DNA of 64,000 bases from Chitinolyticbacter meiyuanensis. Its GTDB lineage: Bacteria; Pseudomonadota; Gammaproteobacteria; Burkholderiales; Chitinibacteraceae. A model generated the notes under the pieces. The model was given only the letters and a program-made list of their open reading frames with translations. It was not told where the DNA came from and searched no databases. Below are positions 34,493 through 42,495 of the stretch, piece by piece. The translations under genes were made by a program, and so were the position numbers. Every line of letters begins with the position of its first letter. The first letter of the stretch is position 1. The stretch spans positions 3,229,925-3,293,924 of the forward strand of contig NZ_CP041335.1 in assembly GCF_008033135.1 (NCBI RefSeq). The letters are read 5' to 3'.

Positions 34493-34729
34493 TCAGTGCC
34501 GGGTGCAGGCGCGCCACAGTTCACGGTTGCCGATATGGCGGCGCTCGACCACGCCCTGCTGCTCCAGGCGCTCCAGCGCAGCCAGCGTCACGGCGGGGGC
34601 TTCCGGCAGATCCGGCCACTCGATCCACCAGGCATGCACGCCTTCCAGCGTATCGGCACTGGCAGGCCGCTGCTGCAGGTAGCGGCAGATCGCCTGCGCC
34701 ACGTAGTCGATCAGGGCATCGTCCATCAT
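34493..34729 (-). CDS. Small winged-helix-like protein near the T6SS operon
   Basis: A 78-residue protein starting at an ATG-ATG pair (34724-34729) preceded by GAGAAG. The pattern of a helical N-terminus (ALIDYVAQAICRYLQQRP), a middle turn with HAWWIEWPDLPEAP, and a C-terminal LAALERLEQQGVVERRHIGN followed by a short strand resembles a winged-helix DNA-binding or effector-sensing fold. The terminator right behind it makes it its own unit. It may regulate the T6SS, but no recognised family supports this. Confidence 0.7.
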   Translation of the reverse strand: MMDDALIDYVAQAICRYLQQRPASADTLEGVHAWWIEWPDLPEAPAVTLAALERLEQQGVVERRHIGNRELWRACTRH

Positions 34730-34876
34730 CTGGCTTCTCGTTGTGAGTGGAGGGCTCAGGCAGCCGCATCGCTGCAGGCGCCACACCACCAGCTTGCATC
34801 ATCAATTGCGGGGGCGCCATCCGGGAAACTACACAGTATTGGAGGCCAGAATATAACAAATCAAGAAAGGATTTGG

Positions 34877-35854
34877 TCAGCATTTGTCGACCGTATTGAG
34901 CATAGGTGCGCTGTGCAGGTCCAGCTTGCGTACCAGCTTGCCGAAGGCGCTGCGATCCTGGCCGGCGAGCTTGGCGGCCTGGGTGATGTTGCCGCCGGTG
35001 CGGTCAAGCAATCCGGCCACGTAGCGCTGCTCGAACTCGGCGATGGCGCGGGCTTTTGCTGTCTTGTAAGGCAATGTGCAGCCCGGCACGGCTTCCTGTA
35101 GCGCTTGCCGCCCCAGGCGCAGATATCCGTCCTCGCACATCAGAAAGGCGCGATGCACCTGGTTTTCCAGTTCGCGGATGTTGCCCGGCCAATCATGCTG
35201 CTCGATATAGGCCAGTGCTTCCGGGTGGAACTGCCGCCCGGTGATGCGGTACTGGTGGGCATAGCGCCGCAGAAAGGCGTGCGCCAGGGCCACGCCATCG
35301 CCATCGCGATCTCGCAGCGGCGGCATCAAGAGGGTCAGCACGTTCACCCGGTACCACAGGTCGCTACGGAAGCGGCGCGTGACGACCAGCTGGTCGAGGT
35401 CGGCATTGCTCGCCACCACGAGCCGCACGTTGGCGCGACGCTCCTGGCTGCCACCGACCCGCCGATAACTGCCGTCCTGCAAAAAGCGCAGCAAGGCCGC
35501 CTGTGCCTTGAGGCTGAGCGCATCGACCTCGTCGAGGAACAGCGTGCCGCCATCGGCTTCCGCCACCAGCCCGGCAGCTGCGGCTTTGGCATCGGTGAAG
35601 GCACCGCGCTCGTGGCCGAACAATTCGCTCTCCACCAGGCTTTCAGCGAGCGCCCCACAGTTCACCGGCACGAAGGGCCGATCCGCCCGGCTGCTGTGAT
35701 AGTGCAGCGCACGCGCCGCCAGCTCCTTGCCGGTACCGGTTTCGCCCAGCACCAGCACCGGCACATCGACACTGGCCATCTTTTCCAGCTGGTGCAACAC
35801 CTGCTGAAACTGCGGCGATGTGCCGATCAGGTTGTATCGGGACAGCTTTTCCAT
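34877..35854 (-). CDS. Sigma-54-dependent activator without sensor domain
   Basis: A 325-residue enhancer-binding protein: an AAA+ domain begins almost at residue 1, and a Fis-type helix-turn-helix closes it (NITQAAKLAGQDRSAFGKLV, about 288-307). Walker A GETGTGKE is at 37-44 and Walker B GTLFLDEV at 103-110. The sigma-54-contacting loop reads GAFTDA (84-89), not the canonical GAFTGA. There is no N-terminal receiver or GAF domain, so activity must be set by abundance or a partner, as in PspF-like activators. I chose the ATG at 35852-35854; the upstream extension is not gene-like. It points toward the T6SS operon and is the best candidate for its direct activator. Confidence 0.93.
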   Translation of the reverse strand: MEKLSRYNLIGTSPQFQQVLHQLEKMASVDVPVLVLGETGTGKELAARALHYHSSRADRPFVPVNCGALAESLVESELFGHERGAFTDAKAAAAGLVAEADGGTLFLDEVDALSLKAQAALLRFLQDGSYRRVGGSQERRANVRLVVASNADLDQLVVTRRFRSDLWYRVNVLTLLMPPLRDRDGDGVALAHAFLRRYAHQYRITGRQFHPEALAYIEQHDWPGNIRELENQVHRAFLMCEDGYLRLGRQALQEAVPGCTLPYKTAKARAIAEFEQRYVAGLLDRTGGNITQAAKLAGQDRSAFGKLVRKLDLHSAPMLNTVDKC

Positions 35855-35924
35855 CTCACCCCCAACAGACCAAAACGCCGGGTCGCCCTCACGGGGCAAA
35901 CCCGGCCAAGAATTAATACATTGG

Positions 35925-35953
35925 TCTTTATGCCAGCGACCTATTCGTGTCAA
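35925..35953 (-). promoter_or_regulatory. Possible sigma-70 promoter of the upstream activator gene
   Basis: On the minus strand TTGACA (35948-35953) and TAAAGA (35925-35930) are 17 bases apart, in an AT-rich stretch about 70 bases before the activator start at 35854. The -35 is perfect and the -10 is moderate. Confidence 0.45.
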
Positions 35954-36098
35954 GAATCAGCATGGTATCAATTGCTTATAAGTGAGATTTCTAACTTTTA
36001 TTGACAGCTTCAGCACAAGAAAACGCGGAAAACAGCCGCCAGTCGGTCAATCGACTTGCCGCAGCGGCATATCTGTCTGGTTGAACTGAGGGGATGCG

Positions 36099-37376
36099 TC
36101 AGCGCGCGTCGACCATCTCGGCGTCGAGCCCGTACTTGGCAAGCTTACGGTAGAGCGTCATGCGCGAGCAGTTGAGCCGCGCCGCCGCTTCGCTCTTGTT
36201 GCCGCCGCAGGCTTGCAGTGCGGCGAGCAACTGCCCGCGCTCGTCCTGCTGGGGGCAGGCCTCGGCGCAGTGCTGCAGGTAGTCAGGCAGATCGTGCAGT
36301 TCGATGCGCTGGTGGCAGGCATTGATCAGCGCGACTTCGAGCACGTTCTTCAGCTCGCGCACGTTGCCCGGCCATGGATGCGACAACAGCCGCTGGCGTG
36401 CCGCCGGCGTCAGCGTGATGCCGGGCCGGGCCTTGAGGAAATGCGTGACCAGCGCCGCCAGATCCTCGCGCCGCTCGCGCAGCGGTGGCAGCGCCAGCCG
36501 CGCCACGTTCAGCCGATAGAAGAGATCCTCGCGGAACGCCCCACTCTCCACCCGGCGCTCCAGAGGCTGATTGGTGGCCGCGATCAGCCGGATATCGACG
36601 TTCACCGCGCGGCTGGCCCCCAGGCCAAACACCTCGCGGTTCTCGATCACCCGCAGGATGCGCGCCTGCACACCCAGCGGCATGTCGCCGATCTCATCAA
36701 GGAACAGCGTGCCGCCGTCAGCCATGCGGATCTTGCCCTTGTAGGCCTGCTGCGCGCCGGTGAACGCGCCCTTCTCGTAGCCGAACAGCTCGCTCTCGAT
36801 CAGGTTGTCCGGTAGCGCAGCGCAATTGAGCGCGACAAAGGGCCGGCCACATCGGCCGCTGAGCGCATGGGCGTGGCGTGCAACCAGATCCTTGCCGGTG
36901 CCGGTTTCGCCGGTGATCAGCAGGTTGGCGTCACCAGCGGCGTAGCGTTCCAGCCGTCCCCACACCGAGCGCATGGCCGTGGACTGGCCGACCACCGTCG
37001 GCAGCTCGACCCCGCGTGCCGGGCGCCGGTCCGGCGCCGGCAAGCCGAGCGCGGCGATCAACTGGCGGCTGCTACGTGCGTCGAGCACCCCGCCGTAGCC
37101 AGCGGCCATGGCCGCATCGGCCGGGGGTTGCCGCGATTCGCTGACCGCCAGCACCGGTGCGGCTGGCCATTGCCGCGTGAGCAGCTGGCGCATGCGCGCG
37201 CATGGCGGCTCATGCTCGGCAAGCAGCACCAGGATCAGCCGTGGTTTGAGGCCGACTTCCGCCAAGCTGGCGAGCCGCGATGGCGCCACGATGCATAGCC
37301 GTGCCTCCGGCTCGGCCCCGTCCAGCAGCCCGAGCGGCACGCCATCGCTGACCAGGATCACATCGGCAAGCGGCAT
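36099..37376 (-). CDS. Sigma-54-dependent response-regulator-like activator
   Basis: A 425-residue protein. Residues 1-110 resemble a degenerate receiver-type domain: hydrophobic strands ([22 protein letters not shown]) but no clear phosphoacceptor Asp triad. Residues 125-360 are a sigma-54 AAA+ domain with GETGTGKD (156-163), the canonical GAFTGA (203-208), Walker B GTLFLDEI and the GNVRELKN motif. The Fis HTH at the end reads [22 protein letters not shown]. Of the two ATGs at 37374-37379 the second has the better ribosome spacing. It resembles the VpsR/FlrA-type activators and probably controls the T6SS, surface functions, or both. Confidence 0.92.
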   Translation of the reverse strand: MPLADVILVSDGVPLGLLDGAEPEARLCIVAPSRLASLAEVGLKPRLILVLLAEHEPPCARMRQLLTRQWPAAPVLAVSESRQPPADAAMAAGYGGVLDARSSRQLIAALGLPAPDRRPARGVELPTVVGQSTAMRSVWGRLERYAAGDANLLITGETGTGKDLVARHAHALSGRCGRPFVALNCAALPDNLIESELFGYEKGAFTGAQQAYKGKIRMADGGTLFLDEIGDMPLGVQARILRVIENREVFGLGASRAVNVDIRLIAATNQPLERRVESGAFREDLFYRLNVARLALPPLRERREDLAALVTHFLKARPGITLTPAARQRLLSHPWPGNVRELKNVLEVALINACHQRIELHDLPDYLQHCAEACPQQDERGQLLAALQACGGNKSEAAARLNCSRMTLYRKLAKYGLDAEMVDAR

Positions 37377-37399
37377 CATCGCCTCGTCGCGTTCATCGG

Positions 37400-37427
37400 A
37401 CTGACACAATTTGTGCAAAAAATGTCA
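37400..37427. promoter_or_regulatory. Inverted repeats upstream of the sigma-54 activator gene
   Basis: CTGACA at 37400-37405 is mirrored by TGTCAG at 37422-37427, and inside them CACAATTTGTG (37404-37414) is a perfect 11-base dyad. The position, just upstream of the 37376 start, suits an operator, perhaps for autoregulation. No binding protein can be named. Confidence 0.35.
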
Positions 37428-37634
37428 GCACTTTCCGACACCCAAGTTAGGTAGCCCCCCGCCGCGCCGCAAGCCCAAACACGCCCATCCGCCGCTGCGT
37501 CGGACCGACGGTGCCCTCACCCGCCAGCAGCCTTGTGCCATTGCCCACTGCGGCAAGCGCTACGCCGCAAGCGGCGAATTCCGCTACAATTTCCCGCTTT
37601 GTTACCCAACCGAATGAGAAGGCAGGAGAGAGCT

Positions 37635-38555
37635 ATGTCGTTGGCTGATCGCGACGGCGTCATCTGGTATGACGGCAAACTGGTTCCCTGGCGCGATGCG
37701 ACCACGCACGTGCTCACGCACACCCTCCACTACGGCATGGGCGTGTTCGAAGGCGTGCGCGCCTACGAAACGCCGCGCGGCACGGCGATCTTCCGTCTGC
37801 AGGATCACACCGAGCGCCTGCTGAACTCGGCCAAGATCTTCCAGATGAAGATCGGCTACTCCGCCGAGGAGCTGAACGAAGCGCAGAAGACGGTGGTACG
37901 CGAGAACAAGCTCAAGTCCTGCTACCTGCGCCCGCTGTCGTTCATCGGTAGCGAGAAGCTCGGCATCGCAGCCAAGGACAACACCATCCACACCATCGTC
38001 GCGGCCTGGCCGTGGGGCGCCTACCTCGGCGCCGATGGCCTGGAGAAAGGCATTCGCGTGAAGACCTCCAGCTTCACCCGCCACCATGTGAACGTGTCCA
38101 TGGTGCGCGCCAAGGCCTGCGGCTACTACATCAACTCCATCCTGGCCCACCAGGAAGCGGCCGCCGATGGCTACGACGAAGCACTGGTGCTCGATACCGA
38201 GGGCTATGCTTCCGAAGGTGCCGGCGAGAACCTGTTCGTGGTGAAGAAGGGCGTGCTCTATACGCCGGATGTCGCCTCCTGCCTCGACGGCATCACCCGT
38301 AACACGGTGCTGCAGCTGGCCAAGGAAGAAGGCATCGAGATCGTGGAAAAACGCATCACCCGCGACGAGATCTACACCGCCGACGAGGCGTTCTTCACCG
38401 GTACCGCCGCCGAAGTCACGCCGATCCGCGAACTCGACAACCGCGCCATCGGCAAGGGCAGCCGCGGTCCGGTCACCGCCCGCCTGCAGCAACGCTATTT
38501 CGATGTGGTCCAAGGCCGCGACGAGCAGCACCTGGACTGGCTGACGCTGGTTTAA
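37635..38555 (+). CDS. ilvE: Branched-chain amino acid aminotransferase
   Basis: A 306-residue class IV PLP-dependent aminotransferase that makes Leu, Ile and Val from their 2-oxo acids with glutamate. Landmarks are LHYGMGVFEGVRAYETPRG near the N-terminus, Lys160 in MVRAKACGYYINS as the PLP lysine, and the family motif LDTEGYASEGAGENLFVVKKG. The length matches Escherichia coli IlvE (309). The GGAGAG ribosome site places the start at 37635, not at the earlier in-frame ATG (37533). A short zinc-finger gene follows, an arrangement I have seen often in betaproteobacteria. Confidence 0.97.
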   Translation: MSLADRDGVIWYDGKLVPWRDATTHVLTHTLHYGMGVFEGVRAYETPRGTAIFRLQDHTERLLNSAKIFQMKIGYSAEELNEAQKTVVRENKLKSCYLRPLSFIGSEKLGIAAKDNTIHTIVAAWPWGAYLGADGLEKGIRVKTSSFTRHHVNVSMVRAKACGYYINSILAHQEAAADGYDEALVLDTEGYASEGAGENLFVVKKGVLYTPDVASCLDGITRNTVLQLAKEEGIEIVEKRITRDEIYTADEAFFTGTAAEVTPIRELDNRAIGKGSRGPVTARLQQRYFDVVQGRDEQHLDWLTLV

Positions 38556-38625
38556 GCAGCAGAGGCCCGGCCACGGCCGGGCCCGCATCCGGCAACGACG
38601 GGCCCCGCGCCCATGGAAAACGATC

Positions 38626-38826
38626 ATGGCCCAGCAAGAAAATACCCAGAACGAAATCGAAGTCGGCGCCGCCGACCTGCCGCTGCACTGTCCGATGCCG
38701 GCACACCTGGCGTGGAACAGCCACCCACGCGTGTTCATCGATGTGAGCAAGACCGGCAGCGCGCAATGCCCGTACTGCGGCACCCGCTACACGCTGCGTG
38801 CCGGTGAAGTGGTCAAGGGCCACTGA
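38626..38826 (+). CDS. Zinc-finger domain protein (NDUFS6-like, zf-CHCC)
   Basis: A 66-residue protein whose C-terminal half carries the metal-binding pattern H/C-P-M-P...H...CPYCGTRYTL typical of the zf-CHCC family, homologous to the complex I subunit NDUFS6. Cys/His ligands appear in LHCPMP and AQCPYCGTRY. No signal peptide. It lies 70 bases after ilvE, a conserved neighbour in related bacteria. Function not established. Confidence 0.9.
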   Translation: MAQQENTQNEIEVGAADLPLHCPMPAHLAWNSHPRVFIDVSKTGSAQCPYCGTRYTLRAGEVVKGH

Positions 38827-38845
38827 GCCTGCCGAGTACGACCGC

Positions 38846-38874
38846 AAGCGGCGCCTGGCGCCGCTTTGTTTTTT
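38846..38874 (+). terminator. Rho-independent terminator after the zinc-finger gene
   Basis: A 9-10 bp GC-rich stem (AAGCGGCGCC / GGCGCCGCTT) with a tight loop is followed by TTTGTTTTTT. It closes the ilvE and zinc-finger unit, although the next gene starts only 15 bases later. Confidence 0.85.
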
Positions 38875-38888
38875 GCGCGAGGTATCCC

Positions 38889-39251
38889 GTGATCGTCGAT
38901 CTGGAACATGCCCGGTATTACCAATGGGGTGGCGGCTGCGACGGCTGGCACCTGCTGGCGAGCCCTTCCCTTTCCGTCATCCGCGAGCGCATGCCACCGG
39001 GTACCTCGGAAGTGCGCCATCGCCACCTGCGCGCGCAGCAGTTCTTCCAGGTGCTGGCCGGCACGCTGACCATCGAGCTGGATGGCACCAGCCACGTGCT
39101 GGTCGCCGAACAGGGGCTGCACATCCCGGCCGGCGTTGCCCATCAAGTGCTCAACCGCAGCAGCGACGATGTGCATTTCCTGGTGGTTTCCGAACCGCCG
39201 TCGCACGGCGATCGCGAGCCGGCGCCGCTGCTGGAGGTGCTGTCCGCATGA
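38889..39251 (+). CDS. Cupin-domain protein
   Basis: A 120-residue single cupin. The first cupin motif reads RHRHLRAQQFFQVLAGTLTIEL (metal-binding His, His, Gln and Glu-like positions) and the second is HIPAGVAHQVLNRS. It begins at a GTG (38889-38891) with a GAGG site; no ATG lies at a fitting position. The stop overlaps the waaF start (ATGA), so the two genes are translated together. Substrate and enzyme activity are unknown. Confidence 0.88.
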   Translation: MIVDLEHARYYQWGGGCDGWHLLASPSLSVIRERMPPGTSEVRHRHLRAQQFFQVLAGTLTIELDGTSHVLVAEQGLHIPAGVAHQVLNRSSDDVHFLVVSEPPSHGDREPAPLLEVLSA

Positions 39252-40264
39252 AGCAGATACTCATCGTCGCGCCGGCCTGGGTCGGCGATGCCGTGATGGC
39301 ACAACCGCTCTACGCCCGGCTGGCCGAACGACACCATGGTGTCGCCATCGACGTGCTCGCCCCGGCCTGGACCCGCCCCTTGCACGCGCGCATGCCGGAA
39401 ATCCGCGAGGCAATCGATGCGCCATTCGCCCACGGCGAGCTCGCGCTGAAGAAACGCTGGCAGCTCGCGCGCCAGTTGTCGCGGCGTGGCTACGATCAAG
39501 CCATCCTGCTGCCCAATTCGATCAAGAGCGCTTTGGTGCCGTGGTTTGCCGGCATTCCACAGCGCACCGGCTGGATCGGCGAATCGCGTTACGGCCTGCT
39601 CAACGATTGGCGCAAGCTCGACAAGGCCGCGCTGCCGCGCATGGTCGGGCGCTTCGTTGCACTGGCTGAAACGAAAGGCACCCCGCTCGCTCGCCCCATC
39701 GCCGATCCCCGGCTGGTGGTCGATGCCAAGGCCAGCACTGCGGCGCTGGCCGCGCTGCAACTGAGTACCGAGCGCCCCATCCTCGCGCTGTGCCCCGGCG
39801 CCGAATACGGCCCGGCCAAGCGCTGGCCAGCACGCCACGCCGCCGCGCTGGCGCGCGACTATCTGGCACGCGGCTGGCAGGTGTGGCTGTTCGGCTCGAA
39901 CAAGGATGCGGAAATCTGCGGCGACATCGTCGCCCAGGCACCCGGCGTGATCGATCTGGCCGGCCAGACCTCGCTCGCGCAGGCGATCGACTTGATGTCG
40001 CTCGCCGCTGCCGTGGTCTGCAACGATTCGGGGCTGATGCACGTGGCTGCCGCGTTGGGTCGGCCGCTGGTGGCGGTGTATGGCTCGAGCTCGCCAGTGT
40101 TCACGCCGCCGCTGTCACCGACGGCACGCATCGTCTCGCTCAATGTGGAATGCAGCCCTTGTTTCCAGCGCACCTGTCCGCTCGGGCACATGAAATGCCT
40201 GAACGAACTGGGGCCGGAACGGGTGGATGCAGCCTTGCAGGCGCTGGAACCGCCGCCGCGCTGA
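39248..40264 (+). CDS. waaF: ADP-heptose:LPS heptosyltransferase II
   Basis: A 338-residue GT9 glycosyltransferase that adds the second heptose to the lipopolysaccharide inner core at the cytoplasmic face of the inner membrane. Landmarks are the N-terminal ILIVAPAWVGDAVMAQPLY, the motif LCPGAEYGPAKRWP, and the C-terminal DSGLMHVAAALGRPLVAVYGSS. The family CPxxxxxCPxGH-like ending (VECSPCFQRTCPLGHMKC) supports WaaF over WaaC. The start at 39248 overlaps the cupin stop. Confidence 0.95.
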   Translation: MKQILIVAPAWVGDAVMAQPLYARLAERHHGVAIDVLAPAWTRPLHARMPEIREAIDAPFAHGELALKKRWQLARQLSRRGYDQAILLPNSIKSALVPWFAGIPQRTGWIGESRYGLLNDWRKLDKAALPRMVGRFVALAETKGTPLARPIADPRLVVDAKASTAALAALQLSTERPILALCPGAEYGPAKRWPARHAAALARDYLARGWQVWLFGSNKDAEICGDIVAQAPGVIDLAGQTSLAQAIDLMSLAAAVVCNDSGLMHVAAALGRPLVAVYGSSSPVFTPPLSPTARIVSLNVECSPCFQRTCPLGHMKCLNELGPERVDAALQALEPPPR

Positions 40265-40305
40265 GCCGGCAAATGGTGAGCCGGCACAGCGCGCGGTCCA
40301 GCGGC

Positions 40306-40725
40306 TTAGAAGTCCTGGAATTCGCCCATGTGCTTGCCGAAGCTTTCCAGCGTCGAATGCTTGACCGAGAACTCGACACCGCTCTTGCCGCGCATGGGAA
40401 AGAACGAGAAGGTGGTGCGCTTCTTCTGCGGATCGTCCTGCATGCCGAAGCTGCCGCCCAAACCCAGGCTGAGCCCGGGCTTGAACGAGCCGGACGGGTT
40501 GGAATAGCTGGCGCTCAAGAGATCGAACGAGGCCGAGGCCTTGAAGCCATGCTGATTGCCCTGCACGCCGAAATCGAAGGCCGCTTTTTTCACGCTGAGC
40601 CCATGACCACCGAAGGACGCGGAATACTCGGCGCCGTGCCCGCTCACGCCATAGCCGCTGGCGTAGCTGGACGCCCTCGGGCCGCTGAAACCCATCTGCA
40701 GCCGTTTACCGCTGGCATCGCTCAT
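40306..40725 (-). CDS. Orphan Gly/Ser-rich protein between waaF and aroA
   Basis: A 139-residue protein with the same flavour as the T6SS-island orphans: [12 protein letters not shown] at the start, then Gly, Ser, Phe and Ala in alternating, beta-like segments ([32 protein letters not shown]), and a charged tail. An ATG pair at 40723-40728 is preceded by AAGGA; the second ATG has the better spacing. No signal peptide. It most resembles the orphan at 11405-11944. It interrupts two housekeeping genes in the opposite direction and looks transferred. Function unknown. Confidence 0.75.
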   Translation of the reverse strand: MSDASGKRLQMGFSGPRASSYASGYGVSGHGAEYSASFGGHGLSVKKAAFDFGVQGNQHGFKASASFDLLSASYSNPSGSFKPGLSLGLGGSFGMQDDPQKKRTTFSFFPMRGKSGVEFSVKHSTLESFGKHMGEFQDF

Positions 40726-40864
40726 CATTGATCCTTGTTGTTGTCATATCGGGCATCCCACCATAGTCCAGATGCCTTGCCGCCGCCGTTGCGCATGCGG
40801 GCGCTCGCGGGCGCAGGCCACCGCACGGTATGATTGCGGACTTCCCCTAGCCCGCCCCTGTGCC

Positions 40865-42175
40865 ATGGAACACCTCGACCTCACCCCGATCGCCCGCGTT
40901 GCCGGCACCGTCAACCTGCCCGGCTCCAAGAGCATTTCCAACCGCACCCTGCTCTTGGCCGCGTTGTGCCAAGGCGAAACGCTGGTCAAGGGTCTGCTCG
41001 CCTCGGACGACACGCAGCGTATGCTCGAGGCACTGGCTGCGCTCGGCGTGCGTTGGGAACAGGTCGGCGACAGCCGCGATTTTCGCGTGACCGGTTGCGG
41101 CGGCCAGTTCCCGGTGAAGGATGCTTCGCTGTTCCTCGGCAACGCCGGCACCGCCTTTCGCCCGCTGACCGCCGCGCTGGCCTTGGCAGGCGGCAGCTAC
41201 CACCTGCACGGCGTGCCACGCATGCACGAGCGCCCGATCGGCGATCTGGTGGATGCGCTGCGCCAAGCCGGCGCACAGATCGAGTACCTGGGCGCCGAGG
41301 GCTATCCGCCACTGCAGATCCGGCCCGGCGCCATCACGGGCGAACGCGTGGCGGTGAAAGGCAATGTGTCCAGCCAGTTCCTCACCGGCCTGTTGATGGC
41401 ACTGCCGCTGGCCGGCCGCGACCTCACCATCGAAGTGGTCGGCGAGCTGATTTCCAAGCCCTATATCGAGATCACGCTCAACCTGCTCAAGCGCTTTGGC
41501 ATCGCGGTCGAGCGCCGCAGCGTGAACGGCAATGATTGGGCCGAATTCTTCATCCCCGGCGGCCAGACCTACCGCAGCCCGGGTGAAATCTTCGTCGAAG
41601 GCGATGCCTCATCGGCCTCCTACTTCCTTGCCGCCGGCGCCATCGCCGCCACGGCCGATGCACCGGTGATCGTCACCGGGGTGGGCAAGCAAGGCATCCA
41701 GGGCGACGTGCGCTTCGCCGAGGCGCTGGAAGCCATGGGTGCCGTGATCGAGCGTGGCGACAACTGGATCTCCGCCAGCCGCCCCGCTTCCGGCCGACTC
41801 AAGGCAATCGATATGGATTTCAACCATATCCCGGATGCCGCCATGACCATCGCGGTGGCCGCGCTGTTCGCCGAAGGCACCACGCGGCTCTCGAATATCG
41901 AGAGCTGGCGCGTCAAGGAAACCGACCGCATCGCCGCCATGGCCGCCGAGCTGCGCAAGGTGGGCGCTACCGTCGAGGAAGGCCAGGACTACCTGGTGGT
42001 CACGCCGCCGGCCGAGTTGACACCCGATGCCGCGATCGCCACCTACGACGATCACCGCATCGCCATGTGCTTCTCGCTGGTCTCGTTGGCCGCACCGGTG
42101 CGCATTCTCGACCCTGGCTGCACGGCCAAGACCTTCCCCACCTACTTCGATGAGCTCGCCCGCATCGCCCGCTGA
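40865..42175 (+). CDS. aroA: 3-phosphoshikimate 1-carboxyvinyltransferase (EPSP synthase)
   Basis: A 436-residue EPSP synthase, the sixth step of the shikimate pathway, joining shikimate 3-phosphate with phosphoenolpyruvate. Motifs are [18 protein letters not shown], the [15 protein letters not shown] loop, [12 protein letters not shown] and [11 protein letters not shown] near the end. The length fits class I enzymes. The start at 40865 aligns with the Escherichia coli N-terminus although no strong ribosome site is seen. A terminator follows at 42210. Confidence 0.98.
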   Translation: MEHLDLTPIARVAGTVNLPGSKSISNRTLLLAALCQGETLVKGLLASDDTQRMLEALAALGVRWEQVGDSRDFRVTGCGGQFPVKDASLFLGNAGTAFRPLTAALALAGGSYHLHGVPRMHERPIGDLVDALRQAGAQIEYLGAEGYPPLQIRPGAITGERVAVKGNVSSQFLTGLLMALPLAGRDLTIEVVGELISKPYIEITLNLLKRFGIAVERRSVNGNDWAEFFIPGGQTYRSPGEIFVEGDASSASYFLAAGAIAATADAPVIVTGVGKQGIQGDVRFAEALEAMGAVIERGDNWISASRPASGRLKAIDMDFNHIPDAAMTIAVAALFAEGTTRLSNIESWRVKETDRIAAMAAELRKVGATVEEGQDYLVVTPPAELTPDAAIATYDDHRIAMCFSLVSLAAPVRILDPGCTAKTFPTYFDELARIAR

Positions 42176-42209
42176 GCCGCCGCGCAGCTGGAGCGATCCA
42201 CCTGTCTGA

Positions 42210-42238
42210 CGCGCACCACACCGGTGCGCGTTTTTTCT
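42210..42238 (+). terminator. Rho-independent terminator after aroA
   Basis: An 8-bp stem (CGCGCACC / GGTGCGCG) with a 5-base loop is followed by six T and a C. It lies 35 bases after the aroA stop and is a strong intrinsic terminator. Confidence 0.9.
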
Positions 42239-42495
42239 TTTCCGCTTACAAATTGCCGGCTTTTACAGGCTAGAAACCACTTCCTGCGGTTTGCGCGATA
42301 AATCGTGGAATTTCAACGGCTCGTCCTAAAAAGAAACCATACCATTACGGGAAAACACCAACGTCACCGCATCAGAAATTGATAATATATTGTTGATTTT
42401 CATACACTTTTATACGAATCCGTTGGTTTTATCTTTCAACTTATGCTGATACCATCCACCTCATAACAGTCGTACACAACAGGATGGAGGAAGTC
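42239..42495. other. AT-rich upstream region of the chitinase gene
   Basis: A noticeably AT-rich stretch (from about 42340 to 42480) in an otherwise GC-rich window, presumably the regulated promoter region of the chitinase gene. Several -10-like elements are possible; I could not fix one pair. GGATGGAGGAAG just before the ATG is the ribosome site. Confidence 0.5.
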
